Made by a program: the position numbers and the translations under genes
Part shown: piece by piece, positions 55,254 through 64,000 of the stretch
Numbering within the stretch: the stretch's first letter is position 1
Layout: every line of letters starts with the position of its first letter
The notes under the pieces: model-generated
Database searches by the model: none
What the model saw: the letters and a program-made list of their open reading frames with translations, nothing else
Told to the model about the DNA's origin: nothing
Assembly: GCF_013409005.1 (NCBI RefSeq)
Contig: NZ_JACBZO010000001.1
Span: 1,860,001-1,924,000 of the forward strand
DNA length: 64,000 nucleotides
Direction of reading: 5' to 3'
DNA from: Demequina lutea
GTDB lineage: Bacteria > Actinomycetota > Actinomycetes > Actinomycetales > Demequinaceae

Positions 55254-55301
55254 CGAACTAGGCTACCTGAGGTACCGCGGAACTTATCCCTCGAACGCCG
55301 A

Positions 55302-55778
55302 TTAGCCTGTGAAGAAACCGTCGCGTGCGGGCGCCTGCTCCGTGTCCACGGCAATCTCGACGTGGGCTGGCGACAACAGGAAGACCGCCGTCGTGACCCG
55401 CTCAAGGGATCCGCGAAGACCAAACGCCAGGCCCGCCGAGAAGTCGACGAGACGCTTCGCATCGCCCTCAGCCATCTCGGTAAGGTTCATGATGACCGGA
55501 ACACCCTGTCGGAAGGCCTCGCCAATGAGTCTGGCGTCGTTGTAGGTGCGCGGCTTGATCGTCTGAATACGACGGAGGTCGCCTGGCTCGCTCGCGCGCG
55601 GACGGTGCTGCCGCACCGCGTCGGTGCGCGGCCGCGAGTCGCGGTGCTCGCGCACGGCCGCGACGTCGTGCAGGTTCGTCACCGGCGCCAGCTCTTCGTC
55701 GGCGTAGTAGTCGTCGTAGTCGTCTCTATCGGCGACATCGAAGCCGAAGTACTGCATCGCCTTGCGCATGGCGCTCAT
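55302..55778 (-). CDS. sepF: Cell division protein SepF
   Basis: 158 aa. The N-terminal amphipathic membrane-binding helix is MSAMRKAMQYFGF, followed by an acidic and Arg-rich linker. The SepF core is IKPRTYNDARLIGEAFRQGV and VIMNLTEMAEGDAKRLVDFS, ending in RVTTAVFLLSPAHVEI. SepF anchors FtsZ to the membrane; actinobacteria lack FtsA. It lies 163 bp downstream of the pgeF gene. Confidence 0.95.
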   Translation of the reverse strand: MSAMRKAMQYFGFDVADRDDYDDYYADEELAPVTNLHDVAAVREHRDSRPRTDAVRQHRPRASEPGDLRRIQTIKPRTYNDARLIGEAFRQGVPVIMNLTEMAEGDAKRLVDFSAGLAFGLRGSLERVTTAVFLLSPAHVEIAVDTEQAPARDGFFTG

Positions 55779-55841
55779 GTTAATGCTCCGCTCTCACACT
55801 TGGATCTTGCTTCCACCACGGTAAGCGCGGCACTGCGGGGC

Positions 55842-55934
55842 CGCGATGATCGACACGCCGTGGCCTCAATGCCGCGTGGTCGCGATGATCGACACGCCGC
55901 GGTCTCGATGCCGCGGTCTCGATGCCGCGGTCTC
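55842..55934. repeat. Tandem repeat between pgeF and sepF
   Basis: Two 39-bp units beginning CGCGATGATCGACACGCCG at 55842 and 55881, followed by two 14-bp CGATGCCGCGGTCT units (55906, 55920). It lies in the sepF upstream region and touches the promoter. Confidence 0.85.
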
Positions 55935-55941
55935 GACGTCG

Positions 55942-56670
55942 TCACGTTCTCGCCTCGCACAACACCACACCCGCCTGCCGTCCCGTCACCTTGTCACGGC
56001 GATACGAGAAGAGGTTCGAGTCCTCGAAAGTGCAGTAGCGGTGCCTGAAGACGTTCGTCATGCCGAGTTCGGCGAGCCGCTCGGCCACGGCACCGGGCAG
56101 GTCGAGAGCCGGGCTGCCCCAGCTCGTTGTGGCGGCGGCCGTGGGGTGGAACTTGGTGACGCCGGCCCGCAGCTCACCCGATACCTCGTAGCAGTGGCCA
56201 CAAATGGCGGGTCCGATGCTCGCGGTGATCATCTCCTCGTGGCGCCAACCGCGGCGAAGATCAATGAGAGCGGCAACGGCCGTGTCGACGATGCCCCTGC
56301 GAAGGCCCTCGCGACCGATGTGCACGGCGGCGACCGCACCCGACAGACCGTCGTGGATCAAGAGCGGTACGCAGTCGGCCGCGAGGGTAGCGAGAGCCAG
56401 TCCTGGAACGGTCGTGATGAGCGCGTCGGCCTCGGGCGGCTCCCGTCCATCCAGGTAGTCGTCACCAAGCACGGCCACCTTCGTCCCGTGCTGCGGCCGC
56501 ATGAACACGACCGTGCCGCCCGCGCGCTCTTCCACGACCTTGCGGTTGGCGGCAACAGCGGAGGGGTCGTCACCAACGTGTTCTGCCAGGTTGAGCTGGT
56601 CAAACGGCTTGGCGCTGACTCCCCCGTATCGATCCGTGAAGAATGCCCTGACTGGTAGTCGGGCATCCAT
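55942..56670 (-). CDS. pgeF: Peptidoglycan editing factor PgeF (laccase-domain, YlmD type)
   Basis: 242 aa from ATG 56670; a GTG at 56673, overlapping the ftsZ stop, is an alternative. FFTDRYGGVSAKPFDQLNLA at the N-terminus, MRPQHGTKVAVL (His), TLAADCVPLLIHD (Cys), VAAVHIGREGLRRGIV (His) and IGPAICGHCYEV: the zinc/copper ligand set of the DUF152 family. Known members act as multicopper-type phenol oxidase, purine nucleosidase or peptidoglycan-precursor editor. Follows ftsZ directly, as in other Gram-positive dcw clusters. Confidence 0.93.
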   Translation of the reverse strand: MDARLPVRAFFTDRYGGVSAKPFDQLNLAEHVGDDPSAVAANRKVVEERAGGTVVFMRPQHGTKVAVLGDDYLDGREPPEADALITTVPGLALATLAADCVPLLIHDGLSGAVAAVHIGREGLRRGIVDTAVAALIDLRRGWRHEEMITASIGPAICGHCYEVSGELRAGVTKFHPTAAATTSWGSPALDLPGAVAERLAELGMTNVFRHRYCTFEDSNLFSYRRDKVTGRQAGVVLCEART

Positions 56671-56672
56671 CA

Positions 56673-57833
56673 CTACTTCAGAAACTCCGGAACATCGAGC
56701 GCGTCTTCGTCCACCCACCGAGGACGCACGTCGATCGCGGCCGTGTGCGCCTCGGGCTCCCGCACCTGAACCGGCGCCACATCGTCCTCCACGGGGGCGT
56801 CGATGGGCTCCAGCACGGCGGTCGACGGCGTGGGAACCGCTGCCGGCACCGTGCCCAGCGCCCCAAGGTGGCGGCGAATCGGCGGAGCGCCACCATCGAA
56901 GCCTGCGGCGATGACGGTGATACGGAGTTCGTCACCCAAGGCATCGTCGATGACGGTCCCGAAGATGATGTTGGCCTCGGGGTGAGCAGCCTCGCGCACC
57001 AGGCGCGCGGCGACCTCGACCTCCTTGATGCCGAGGTTTGATCCGCCCGCGATGCTGAGCAGCACGCCGTGTGCGCCCTCGATCGAGGCCTCGAGAAGCG
57101 GCGAGGAGATGGCGCCCTCTGCAGCAGTGAGCGCCCTGTTTTCGCCACGCGCGCTCGACACACCCATGAGTGCCGTACCAGCACCCTTCATGACGGACTT
57201 CACGTCGTTGAAGTCGACGTTGATGAGGCCTGGGGTGGTGATGAGGTCGGTGATGCCCTGAACGCCGCCCTGCAGGACCTGATCGGCGGCGGCGAAGGCT
57301 CCCAGGACGGACAGGCTCGCGTCGTCGATGTCGAGAAGCCTGTCGTTGGGGATAACGATGAGGGTGTCAACCTCTTCGCGCAAGCGCTCGATGCCGGAAT
57401 CGGCCTGATCGGAACGACGACGGCCCTCGAAGCTAAACGGGCGCGTCACCACACCGACGGTGAGCGCGCCGAGGCCGCGAGCTATGCGCGCCACCACGGG
57501 TGCGCCCCCGGTGCCCGTGCCGCCGCCCTCTCCCGCCGTGACGAAGACCATGTCGGCACCGCGAAGGGCCTCGGCCACCTCGTCCTCGTGATCCTCGGCG
57601 GCCTTGCGCCCGACCTCGGGATCGGCTCCTGCGCCCAGACCGCGAGTCAGTTCCCTGCCGATGTCGAGCTTGACGTCGGCATCGGACATGAGCAACGCCT
57701 GAGCGTCGGTGTTGATCGCGATGAACTCGGCGCCCTTAAGGCCCACCTCGATCATGCGATTGACGGCGTTGACTCCGCCGCCGCCGACGCCGACGACCTT
57801 GATCGCCGTAATGTAGTTCTGCGGTGCGGCCAT
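56673..57833 (-). CDS. ftsZ: Cell division GTPase FtsZ
   Basis: 386 aa from ATG 57833 with GGGAAGG upstream; the open frame extends nine codons further. Tubulin-type core: [18 protein letters not shown], signature [18 protein letters not shown] (T4), [10 protein letters not shown], and the T7 loop [15 protein letters not shown]. The variable acidic linker has Pro/Val repeats. The conserved C-terminal tail ends DVPEFLK, the SepF-binding peptide. Confidence 0.98.
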   Translation of the reverse strand: MAAPQNYITAIKVVGVGGGGVNAVNRMIEVGLKGAEFIAINTDAQALLMSDADVKLDIGRELTRGLGAGADPEVGRKAAEDHEDEVAEALRGADMVFVTAGEGGGTGTGGAPVVARIARGLGALTVGVVTRPFSFEGRRRSDQADSGIERLREEVDTLIVIPNDRLLDIDDASLSVLGAFAAADQVLQGGVQGITDLITTPGLINVDFNDVKSVMKGAGTALMGVSSARGENRALTAAEGAISSPLLEASIEGAHGVLLSIAGGSNLGIKEVEVAARLVREAAHPEANIIFGTVIDDALGDELRITVIAAGFDGGAPPIRRHLGALGTVPAAVPTPSTAVLEPIDAPVEDDVAPVQVREPEAHTAAIDVRPRWVDEDALDVPEFLK

Positions 57834-57956
57834 GGCCTTCCCTTCAACATTAACGTTCAACTTGAGGGTCAGAGTTATGTCAAGTTGACCTGTGTAGACG
57901 GTACGTGGAGTGACGGTCGAACCTGCGGACGTGCGCTCGCGTGTCGCGCGACTTCG

Positions 57957-58979
57957 CTAACCTGCGGCCCGTGTGATGGGCAGCGTTGGCGCGGAAACAT
58001 CGATCACACCCGCGGTCGCCGCAGAGGGCGAGGCGAGCATCACCTCGAGCACTTGAGCCTTCAACGCCGAGTCACCCGAACTCCCCCACTCGACATGTGG
58101 CCCGCCCTTCAAGTCGAATGACACCGTGTCCTCGGTCTGGGCGCCGATGCCACTCACCTTCCCCAGAAGGTCGGCCGGCAGGTTGCGAATTACTTCGAGG
58201 ACCGCCGCAAGGACGCGGTTGTCACCCACGGGAACGGTCACGAGGGGCAGGTCCGCCGGCGCCTGATCCGCGAGACCCACCTGAATCGCGTCGGCATCGA
58301 GAAGAGCGAAGCCCGTGCCACTAGCGATTGCCGCCACCGGGTGACGTGCCACGAGAGTGACGCGCAGTCCCGCGGGCCACACCCGTTCGACCTTCGCATC
58401 GAGCACACCCTTGATGTCGCGCAACTGATCCGCGACGTGCGGAACATTGAGCAACGCAAGGGATTCGCCGTCGTGGGACGCAAGAACGCCGGTGACCGCG
58501 GTCGCGTCGATCTCGTTTGACATCCCCGAAAGCTCAACCTTGGCGGGATCAAGAGCAAAGAGCGGCGACATGAAGAATGCCCAGAGCGCACCCGCGGCAA
58601 CCGCGACCACCGCGGCCCAACGCCCGAATCGCGCGAGCGCACGCCTTCTCTCGGTGCGCTTGCGCTCCGCCAAACGCTCGCTCATCCGATGAGTGACGGT
58701 ATCGATCGGCGCACTCTTGGGGTCGACGCGGGTCCATGTCGATGCGGCGGGCGAGTGGGCCTCTCGAGGCGAGACGGGCCGCTCGTTGCGGGGCTCTTCG
58801 ATATCGCGACGCGACCGGGTCTCTACCTGTCCCGTCGAGCGACGCCTTGGGGCTTCCCTCCGCGGCAGCTGACCACCGCCGACGTCGGGCTTGGGTGCGC
58901 GACCGCGTGCGGAGGGGCGAGCCGCTTCGGGTTCCCGCTTTTGCGAATTGCCCACGCTTGGGGGCCTGCGTTCAGCCAC
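57957..58979 (-). CDS. ftsQ: Cell division protein FtsQ
   Basis: 340 aa from GTG 58979, overlapping the murC stop by 8 bp. A long (~120 aa) charged cytoplasmic tail rich in Arg/Pro precedes one transmembrane helix (WAAVVAVAAGALWAFFMSPL). The POTRA domain (VELSGMSNEIDATAVTGVLA) and the FtsQ beta domain (RVWPAGLRVTLVARHPVAAI) follow. Divisome assembly protein. Gap to ftsZ 123 bp. Confidence 0.94.
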   Translation of the reverse strand: MAERRPPSVGNSQKREPEAARPSARGRAPKPDVGGGQLPRREAPRRRSTGQVETRSRRDIEEPRNERPVSPREAHSPAASTWTRVDPKSAPIDTVTHRMSERLAERKRTERRRALARFGRWAAVVAVAAGALWAFFMSPLFALDPAKVELSGMSNEIDATAVTGVLASHDGESLALLNVPHVADQLRDIKGVLDAKVERVWPAGLRVTLVARHPVAAIASGTGFALLDADAIQVGLADQAPADLPLVTVPVGDNRVLAAVLEVIRNLPADLLGKVSGIGAQTEDTVSFDLKGGPHVEWGSSGDSALKAQVLEVMLASPSAATAGVIDVSAPTLPITRAAG

Positions 58980-60336
58980 GGCGTGCCTCCAAGGCCGATA
59001 CGATCCACCCGGCCGCCTCGGTGACGGTGCCTGACCCGATCGTCATGATCGTGTCCCCCGGACGCGCCGCGGCAGCCGCCCTGCTCGCCGCATCCGCAAG
59101 GTCGTCCGCGAGTTCAAGTGTGGTGCCGAAACCCAGCGTCACGGCGTCGGCGATGAGCTGCGACGATACCCCCGGGATAGGGTCTTCGCGATCCCCATGA
59201 ACCGGGGCCAGGATGAGTGCCGCGTCGTCAATCGACAGCGCCCTGCCGAACTCAGCACCGAGCGCTTGGGTTCGGGTGAACAACGCGGGTTGGAAGAGCA
59301 CGACAAGACGTCCGGCGCCGGCGGACCGCGCGGCGGCCAGCACCGCGGCCACCTCTGTGGGGTGGTGTGCGTAGTCGTCAATCACACGCACTCCATCCAC
59401 CTCGCCGCGCAACTCGAAGCGCCGGCCGGTGCCCGCGAAGGACGCGATCGCCGCGGCCGCACGGCCAGGCTCGACGCCAAGTTCAACGACAGCGGCCCAC
59501 GCGGCCGCCGCGTTCAGCCTCTGGTGGGCGCCCGGAATGGGAACCATCAATGGCACCGAGACATCACCCCACGTCACAGAGTCGACGTCGACCTGGACAT
59601 CGGCAAGCTTGGCCGGGGTGCGTAGCGACGATGCTGCGTAACGAATCACTCGCGAGCCCGCCGCCTCGGCGGCGTCCGCCACTCGCGCGGATCCGGCGTC
59701 GTCGGCGCACGCAATCACCACGGGTGCCTTGGAGGCGAAGTCGACGAACGCCCTCTCGACCGCCTCGAACGATCCGTAGAAGTCCAGGTGATCGGACTCA
59801 ACGTTGAGGACGATCGCGATGGCGGTGTCGTAGCGCATGAAGGAGCCGTCGGACTCATCGGCCTCAACAACGGCCTCCATCGCGGACCCTCCGTATCCAC
59901 CCGCAACGGCGCCCTCCACGCCGTACACACGGGCGCCGACCGCATAGCTCGCGTCGACTCCGCAGGTGTGCAACACGTGGGCAACGAGCGCCGACGTCGT
60001 GGTTTTCCCGTGGGATCCCGCAACGGAAACCAATCGCTTGCCCGCGAGGGCCCACGCGAGGGCCTCCGAGCGATGCCACACGTCGATCCCAAGGCTCCTG
60101 GCCCGCTCTAGTTCGGGATTCGACTCGCGCACCGCGGTAGAAATAACGACCACGTCGGCGCCCACGACCAGATCGGGATCGTGGCCCACGCGGACGTCGA
60201 CGCCGGCGGCTTCGAGGGCAGAAAAGTACGCGCTGCGCTTCTTGTCGGTGCCGGTGACAGTCACTCCACGCGCGGCGACAAGGCGCGCGACGGCGGACAT
60301 TCCCGAGCCACCCACTCCAATGAAATGAAACCTCAT
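58972..60336 (-). CDS. murC: UDP-N-acetylmuramate-L-alanine ligase
   Basis: 454 aa. The N-terminal Rossmann motif is FHIGVGGSGMSAVARL-like (FIGVGGSGMSAVA), the ATP P-loop GSHGKTTTSALVAHVL, and the central DESDGSF and NVESDHLDFYGS carbamylated-Lys/metal region. The C-terminal domain has DDYAHHPTEVAAVLAAAR. It adds L-Ala to UDP-MurNAc. Its start overlaps the murG stop by 4 bp. Confidence 0.97.
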   Translation of the reverse strand: MRFHFIGVGGSGMSAVARLVAARGVTVTGTDKKRSAYFSALEAAGVDVRVGHDPDLVVGADVVVISTAVRESNPELERARSLGIDVWHRSEALAWALAGKRLVSVAGSHGKTTTSALVAHVLHTCGVDASYAVGARVYGVEGAVAGGYGGSAMEAVVEADESDGSFMRYDTAIAIVLNVESDHLDFYGSFEAVERAFVDFASKAPVVIACADDAGSARVADAAEAAGSRVIRYAASSLRTPAKLADVQVDVDSVTWGDVSVPLMVPIPGAHQRLNAAAAWAAVVELGVEPGRAAAAIASFAGTGRRFELRGEVDGVRVIDDYAHHPTEVAAVLAAARSAGAGRLVVLFQPALFTRTQALGAEFGRALSIDDAALILAPVHGDREDPIPGVSSQLIADAVTLGFGTTLELADDLADAASRAAAAARPGDTIMTIGSGTVTEAAGWIVSALEARRG

Positions 60337-61451
60337 GCCTTCACCACACGTTCGACAATATTCGCGAGCCTCGCGGCGCCGTCGACGATGCCCACGGTCG
60401 CGGCGGCCGCTCGCGCCGCCTCCTGAGTCGTGGCGTCGAGAACGAGCGGTTCCGCGGCCAATTCAAGAGAGGTGGCATTGAGATCGCCGTCACGAATCAG
60501 CGTGGCTGCTCCCGCCTCGACTGCTCCCTTGGCATTGAGCGCCTGCTCGCCGTTGCCATGCGGCAAGGGCACATACACCGCGGGAAGTCCCAGCGCGGAA
60601 ATCTCGCACACCGTGCCCGCGCCCGCGCGACACACGACCGCATCGGCGGCGGCAAACGCCGTCTCCATGTCGTGCACATACTCCCGTATGACGTACATGT
60701 CGCGGTGCCTGGCAGCCAGATTGCCGCGAGCGCGCTCGGCGCCTTCGGACTTGCCCCTGCCGGTGAGGTGGATCACGTGAACCCCGTGCTGTACCAAGTG
60801 TTCGATCGCCCCCGCCGTGGCCGCGTTGAGGTTGGCCGCACCCGTGGAGCCTCCGGTGATGAGCAAGGTGGGAGCATCCGCGTCCCAACCCCAGGACTCG
60901 CGCGCTCGCGCTCGAAGTTCGGTTCTCGTCCGGCCGTCGGAGAGCCTCCCCGCGAGCTCCGTGATTGCCAGACGCATCGGAAGGCCCGTGACCTCCGCTC
61001 CGCGCAAGGGCGTTCCCTCGAAGGTCACCGCGACCGCGGCGGCCCAGCGCGCACCGAGCCTGTTCGCGATCCCGGGTGAGACGTTGCCCTCATGCACCAC
61101 GATCGGCACCTTGCGCCGGCGCGCGGCGAGGTAGGCAGGGGTCGAGACGTAGCCGCCGAAGCCCACGACTGCCTGAGCCTCGATCGCGTCAATCGCGCGA
61201 GTGCCTGCGCGAACCGCCGAGCCCAATCGCGAGGGAAGCTTCAGCAAATCGAGCGATGGCCTGCGGGGCAAGGGCACCTTGGGGACCACGTAGAAGTCGA
61301 TCCCTGCCCGAGCAACCAACTCCGCCTCGAGGCCCTCGGCCGTGCCCAGGGCCGCGACGTCGTGGCCCCTCGACAAGAGTTCCTCGGCGGTCGCGAGCAG
61401 CGGATTGGCGTGACCTGCAGTGCCGCCGCCTGCGAGCAGGATCCTAGCCAC
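60333..61451 (-). CDS. murG: UDP-GlcNAc:undecaprenyl-pyrophosphoryl-MurNAc-pentapeptide transferase
   Basis: 372 aa GT-B enzyme: ILLAGGGTAGHANPLLATAE (first Gly loop), VGFGGYVSTPAYLAARRRKV, HEGNVSPGIANRLGA, TGGSTGAANLNAAT (third Gly loop), and VCRAGAGTVCEISALGLPAV with HGNGEQALNA (UDP-GlcNAc binding). Makes lipid II at the inner face of the membrane. Overlaps ftsW by 8 bp. Confidence 0.97.
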   Translation of the reverse strand: MARILLAGGGTAGHANPLLATAEELLSRGHDVAALGTAEGLEAELVARAGIDFYVVPKVPLPRRPSLDLLKLPSRLGSAVRAGTRAIDAIEAQAVVGFGGYVSTPAYLAARRRKVPIVVHEGNVSPGIANRLGARWAAAVAVTFEGTPLRGAEVTGLPMRLAITELAGRLSDGRTRTELRARARESWGWDADAPTLLITGGSTGAANLNAATAGAIEHLVQHGVHVIHLTGRGKSEGAERARGNLAARHRDMYVIREYVHDMETAFAAADAVVCRAGAGTVCEISALGLPAVYVPLPHGNGEQALNAKGAVEAGAATLIRDGDLNATSLELAAEPLVLDATTQEAARAAAATVGIVDGAARLANIVERVVKA

Positions 61452-62667
61452 GGTTCCCCCTCAACACGCGCCCCCTTGCCATCACTGCGATCGAGCGCCG
61501 CATGACCGACGGTCGAGCGGAGAATGCCTGTTTCGCACCGGGTTCGGAGCGCGCGAAAGCCATCAGTGCCCCGATCGCGGCTAGCGAGGCGACGAGGGAC
61601 GAACCCCCGGAAGATACAAGCGGCAGCGGAATGCCGGTGACCGGCAGGAGTTCGAGTACGACCGCAATGTTGACGAAGGCCTGACCAATGAGCCAGGCGC
61701 CGATGGCGGCGGAAGCTATTTGCGCGAAGGTGTCCTTGTGGCGGCGCACGATGCGGCTTACGGCGATCAGCATCATCGTGAACGCCACCAGCACCAGCAG
61801 GGTGCCGATGAGCCCGAACTCCTCGCCGAGGATCGCAAAGATGAAGTCGTTGTCGGCCGCGGGAAGGTATCCCCACTTCTCCCGACTCATCCCGGGGCCC
61901 ACACCCCACAGCCCGCCCGAGGCAAGCGCCCACGTGCCGTGCGTCTGCTGATAGCAAGCGGCGGTGGGATCGCAATTGGGTGAAGCCCACGTCAGGATGC
62001 GCGCCACCCTCGAACTGGCGGCGAAGACCAGCACCGTCATCGCGGCCGCCGCGGCAACGCCTCCTACCGCGAAGAAGCGGAAAGGGAGGCCCGCAACCCA
62101 GAACGCCGCGGCAACGAGCATCGCCAGGATAATCGCGGTTCCCATGTCCTTGCCCGCCAGCACCAGTCCAAGGACTACCAACGCGGCGACCCCACCCGGA
62201 ACCATGATTCGCTTGAACGTGGTGAGGTGTTTCCTGAAGGTTGAGAGGACGATTCCAAGGTAGAGCGCGAGCCCCAACTTGGCCATCTCGGAGGGCTGCA
62301 CGGTCACGGGGCCAAGCTTGACCCAGTTGCGGTTACCTCCGATTGCCAAACCGGAAGTCATCACGATGACGAGCAGCCCAATCGCTCCATAGAACACCCA
62401 TGGAGTCACACGCTTCCACCCGGCGACCGACAGGCGCGAGCCGACGACGAGTGCGCCGAGGCCTGCCGCTAGCGCCGCAAGCTGGATGAGAAAGAGCGCC
62501 CATGGATTGCCGTTTTGTTGACGGATGGACGCGATCGAAGAACTCGACAACACCACTGCTAGGCCGAGCAGAAGGAGTATCGACGTCGAGGCAACCAGCA
62601 AGTAGTAACTCATGGCCGGGGAGGACCAGAGGTTCGCGCGTACGACGCGATTCGGCTCAGCCGTCAC
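61444..62667 (-). CDS. ftsW: SEDS-family peptidoglycan polymerase FtsW
   Basis: 407 aa with about ten membrane helices. SEDS motifs: GGNRNWVKLGPVTVQPSEMA, then KDMGTAIILAMLVAAAFWVA, the catalytic-Asp-bearing loop SGGLWGVGPGMSREKWGYLP followed by AADNDFIFAILGEEFG, and TGIPLPLVSSGGSSLVASLA. Polymerises lipid II at the septum with its class B PBP. Starts 1 bp after the murD end. Confidence 0.96.
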   Translation of the reverse strand: MTAEPNRVVRANLWSSPAMSYYLLVASTSILLLLGLAVVLSSSSIASIRQQNGNPWALFLIQLAALAAGLGALVVGSRLSVAGWKRVTPWVFYGAIGLLVIVMTSGLAIGGNRNWVKLGPVTVQPSEMAKLGLALYLGIVLSTFRKHLTTFKRIMVPGGVAALVVLGLVLAGKDMGTAIILAMLVAAAFWVAGLPFRFFAVGGVAAAAAMTVLVFAASSRVARILTWASPNCDPTAACYQQTHGTWALASGGLWGVGPGMSREKWGYLPAADNDFIFAILGEEFGLIGTLLVLVAFTMMLIAVSRIVRRHKDTFAQIASAAIGAWLIGQAFVNIAVVLELLPVTGIPLPLVSSGGSSLVASLAAIGALMAFARSEPGAKQAFSARPSVMRRSIAVMARGRVLRGNRG

Positions 62668-62668
62668 C

Positions 62669-64000
62669 TCAGCTCCCTTCCAGCGACCTCACCCTCTCGG
62701 CAAAGGCCTCGCCTCGGTCCGCGTAGTCGCGGAATTGATCCATCGATGCGCACGCGGGAGACAACAGCACGGTGTCGCCAGGGTGAGCGAGTTCTCGTGC
62801 CGCCTCAACGGCGTCACTCATCACAGTTTCACCCGGGCCGATGCGCTTCACGGGGACGTCTGCGGCGTGTTCGGCGAGCGCGGCGGCCAGCGGCTCCGCT
62901 TCCACGCCGATGAGGACAACCGCCCGCAGTCGATCACGAACCTCCGCTACGAGCGAGTCGAAGGTCTGACCCTTTGCGAGTCCTCCCGCGATCCACACGA
63001 CGGAGCGGGCCGGCCTGCCGCCGAAGGCCGCGATGGCCGCGTGCGCGTTCGTTGCCTTCGAGTCGTCCACGTAGGCCACATCGTCCAGCCACCTCACGAA
63101 AGCCGTGCGGTGGTGGTCAAGCGAGAAGGCACGAAGCCCTGCGCCGACTGCCTCGGGCGACCCGCCCACCGCGCGTACGAGCGCGGCGGCGCTGAGCGCG
63201 TTCGTGACGAGGTAGGGCGGAACATCACCGGAGACCAGATGCTGCAGGTCACTCACATGGCCGATCTCGATGGCCTGGCGGTGACGGGCGTCGCCGAAGG
63301 ACCTGTCAAGCAGGATTCCGTCGACGACTCCTAGCTGGGAGATCGATGGGGCGCCGAGGGTCACGCCTACCGCCCTGCACCCCTCGATGACGTCCGCCTC
63401 CTCGACCATCGCCTCGACCAGGCGATCACGTGCGGGGTAGACGGCGGCGGTGCGCACATGCCTGTAGACGCGGGCCTTGTCGGCGCGGTACGCCTCGAGC
63501 GAGCCATGCCAATCGAGGTGATCGCTGTCGACGTTGAGGCACACGGTGGCTGCCGGCGAAATCGTCGAGGTGAAGTGAAGCTGGAGGCTCGCAATCTCGA
63601 CCGCCAGAAGGCCGTGACCGGCCCGTGCGGCGTCGATCACGGGTTCGCCCATGTTGCCGCACACCTTGACATCGAGTCCCGCTGCGGTCGCGATGGAGCC
63701 CACCATTTGGGTCGTGGTGGTCTTGCCGTTGGTGCCCGTGACCATGACCCATGGCGCATCGCTTGCGCGTACTCGCCAGGCGAACTCCATCTCAGACCAC
63801 AACGGGAGGCCCGCCGCTTGGCAAGCGAGAACGGGAGCACTGTGGGGGGCGAATGCCGCGGAGACCATGACGGCGTCGAATTCGCCGAGCCTCAGCCCCT
63901 CGATCGACGTGGCATCGGCGCCACCGTTCGCGTCCACAGAAACGGCGCTTGCACCGACCTCGTCGAGTGCCCGCACGGTGGAGGTTCCACCGACGCCCAT
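62669..64000 (-). CDS. murD: UDP-N-acetylmuramoylalanine-D-glutamate ligase, 5' end cut by window edge
   Basis: At least 443 aa. The frame runs to the right edge, where MGVGGTSTVRAL is the second half of the N-terminal G-x-G-x-x-G motif, so the start lies just beyond the window. Mur ligase P-loop GTNGKTTTTQMVG, VCLNVDSDHLDWHGSLEAYR (metal and carbamyl-Lys region), DDSKATNAHAA and LLSPACASMDQFRDYADRGE at the C-terminus. Adds D-Glu to UDP-MurNAc-L-Ala. Confidence 0.97.
   Translation of the reverse strand: MGVGGTSTVRALDEVGASAVSVDANGGADATSIEGLRLGEFDAVMVSAAFAPHSAPVLACQAAGLPLWSEMEFAWRVRASDAPWVMVTGTNGKTTTTQMVGSIATAAGLDVKVCGNMGEPVIDAARAGHGLLAVEIASLQLHFTSTISPAATVCLNVDSDHLDWHGSLEAYRADKARVYRHVRTAAVYPARDRLVEAMVEEADVIEGCRAVGVTLGAPSISQLGVVDGILLDRSFGDARHRQAIEIGHVSDLQHLVSGDVPPYLVTNALSAAALVRAVGGSPEAVGAGLRAFSLDHHRTAFVRWLDDVAYVDDSKATNAHAAIAAFGGRPARSVVWIAGGLAKGQTFDSLVAEVRDRLRAVVLIGVEAEPLAAALAEHAADVPVKRIGPGETVMSDAVEAARELAHPGDTVLLSPACASMDQFRDYADRGEAFAERVRSLEGS

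Overview
This 64 kb window is high-GC DNA from an actinobacterium. The supporting markers are a Wag31/DivIVA-SepF-FtsZ-FtsQ-MurC-MurG-FtsW-MurD division cluster, a PriA-type hisA, infC with an ATC start and a long C-terminal tail, DUF1844 and SseB-family neighbours, and a DUF222/HNH (13E12) gene. Gene order fits Micrococcales (Demequina/Cellulomonas-like); the genus is a guess. No rRNA, tRNA or CRISPR array was seen.

Layout. 1-8.9 kb is a worn accessory region. It holds a P-loop ATPase fragment running off the left edge, an IS110 transposase fragment, a divergent oxidoreductase/MarR pair, a frameshifted NAD(P)-binding gene, fragments of a serine recombinase, an SDR and an RF3/EF-G-like GTPase, and one intact 790-codon protein (6140-8512). 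That protein joins a nucleoside-deoxyribosyltransferase/TIR-like domain to a P-loop NTPase of the Sll1717 type and is the best candidate for an unstudied defence protein. At 8.6 kb lies a second, diverged copy of the 3' end of pheT. 8.9-14.4 kb carries an ABC exporter with its two-component system, a DedA protein and a CtaG-like membrane protein. This block is therefore bracketed by two pheT 3' ends (8.6 and 14.4 kb), which suggests integration or recombination at pheT.

14.4-25.5 kb holds pheT-pheS, a DUF222/HNH gene split by a complete IS256-family element (exact 8-bp duplication; removing it restores the frame), trmH, rplT-rpmI-infC with an attenuator-like leader, and DUF1844. 25.5-28.3 kb is a tandemly duplicated two-gene module (membrane-anchored coiled-coil protein plus trypsin-like lipoprotein protease) lying between DUF1844 and sseB. 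28.3-35.1 kb is sseB, a lipoprotein gene, and hisA/priA-hisH-(conserved gene)-hisB-hisC-hisD. 35.3-40.2 kb has two envelope glycosyltransferases and a nitronate monooxygenase preceded by a DtxR-like box. 40.2-48.5 kb is dnaE diverging from hrpA, which contains a four-copy 33-bp minisatellite. 48.6-51.2 kb is a TetR-regulated ABC transporter. 51.2-64 kb is GNAT, rluD, lspA, a TraR/DksA zinc-finger protein, and the division/cell-wall cluster, with murD running off the right edge.

The core blocks supply translation (pheST, infC, L35, L20, TrmH), histidine synthesis, replication and septation/peptidoglycan synthesis. Short in-frame tandem repeats recur in several genes and intergenic gaps and look like a general feature of this genome.
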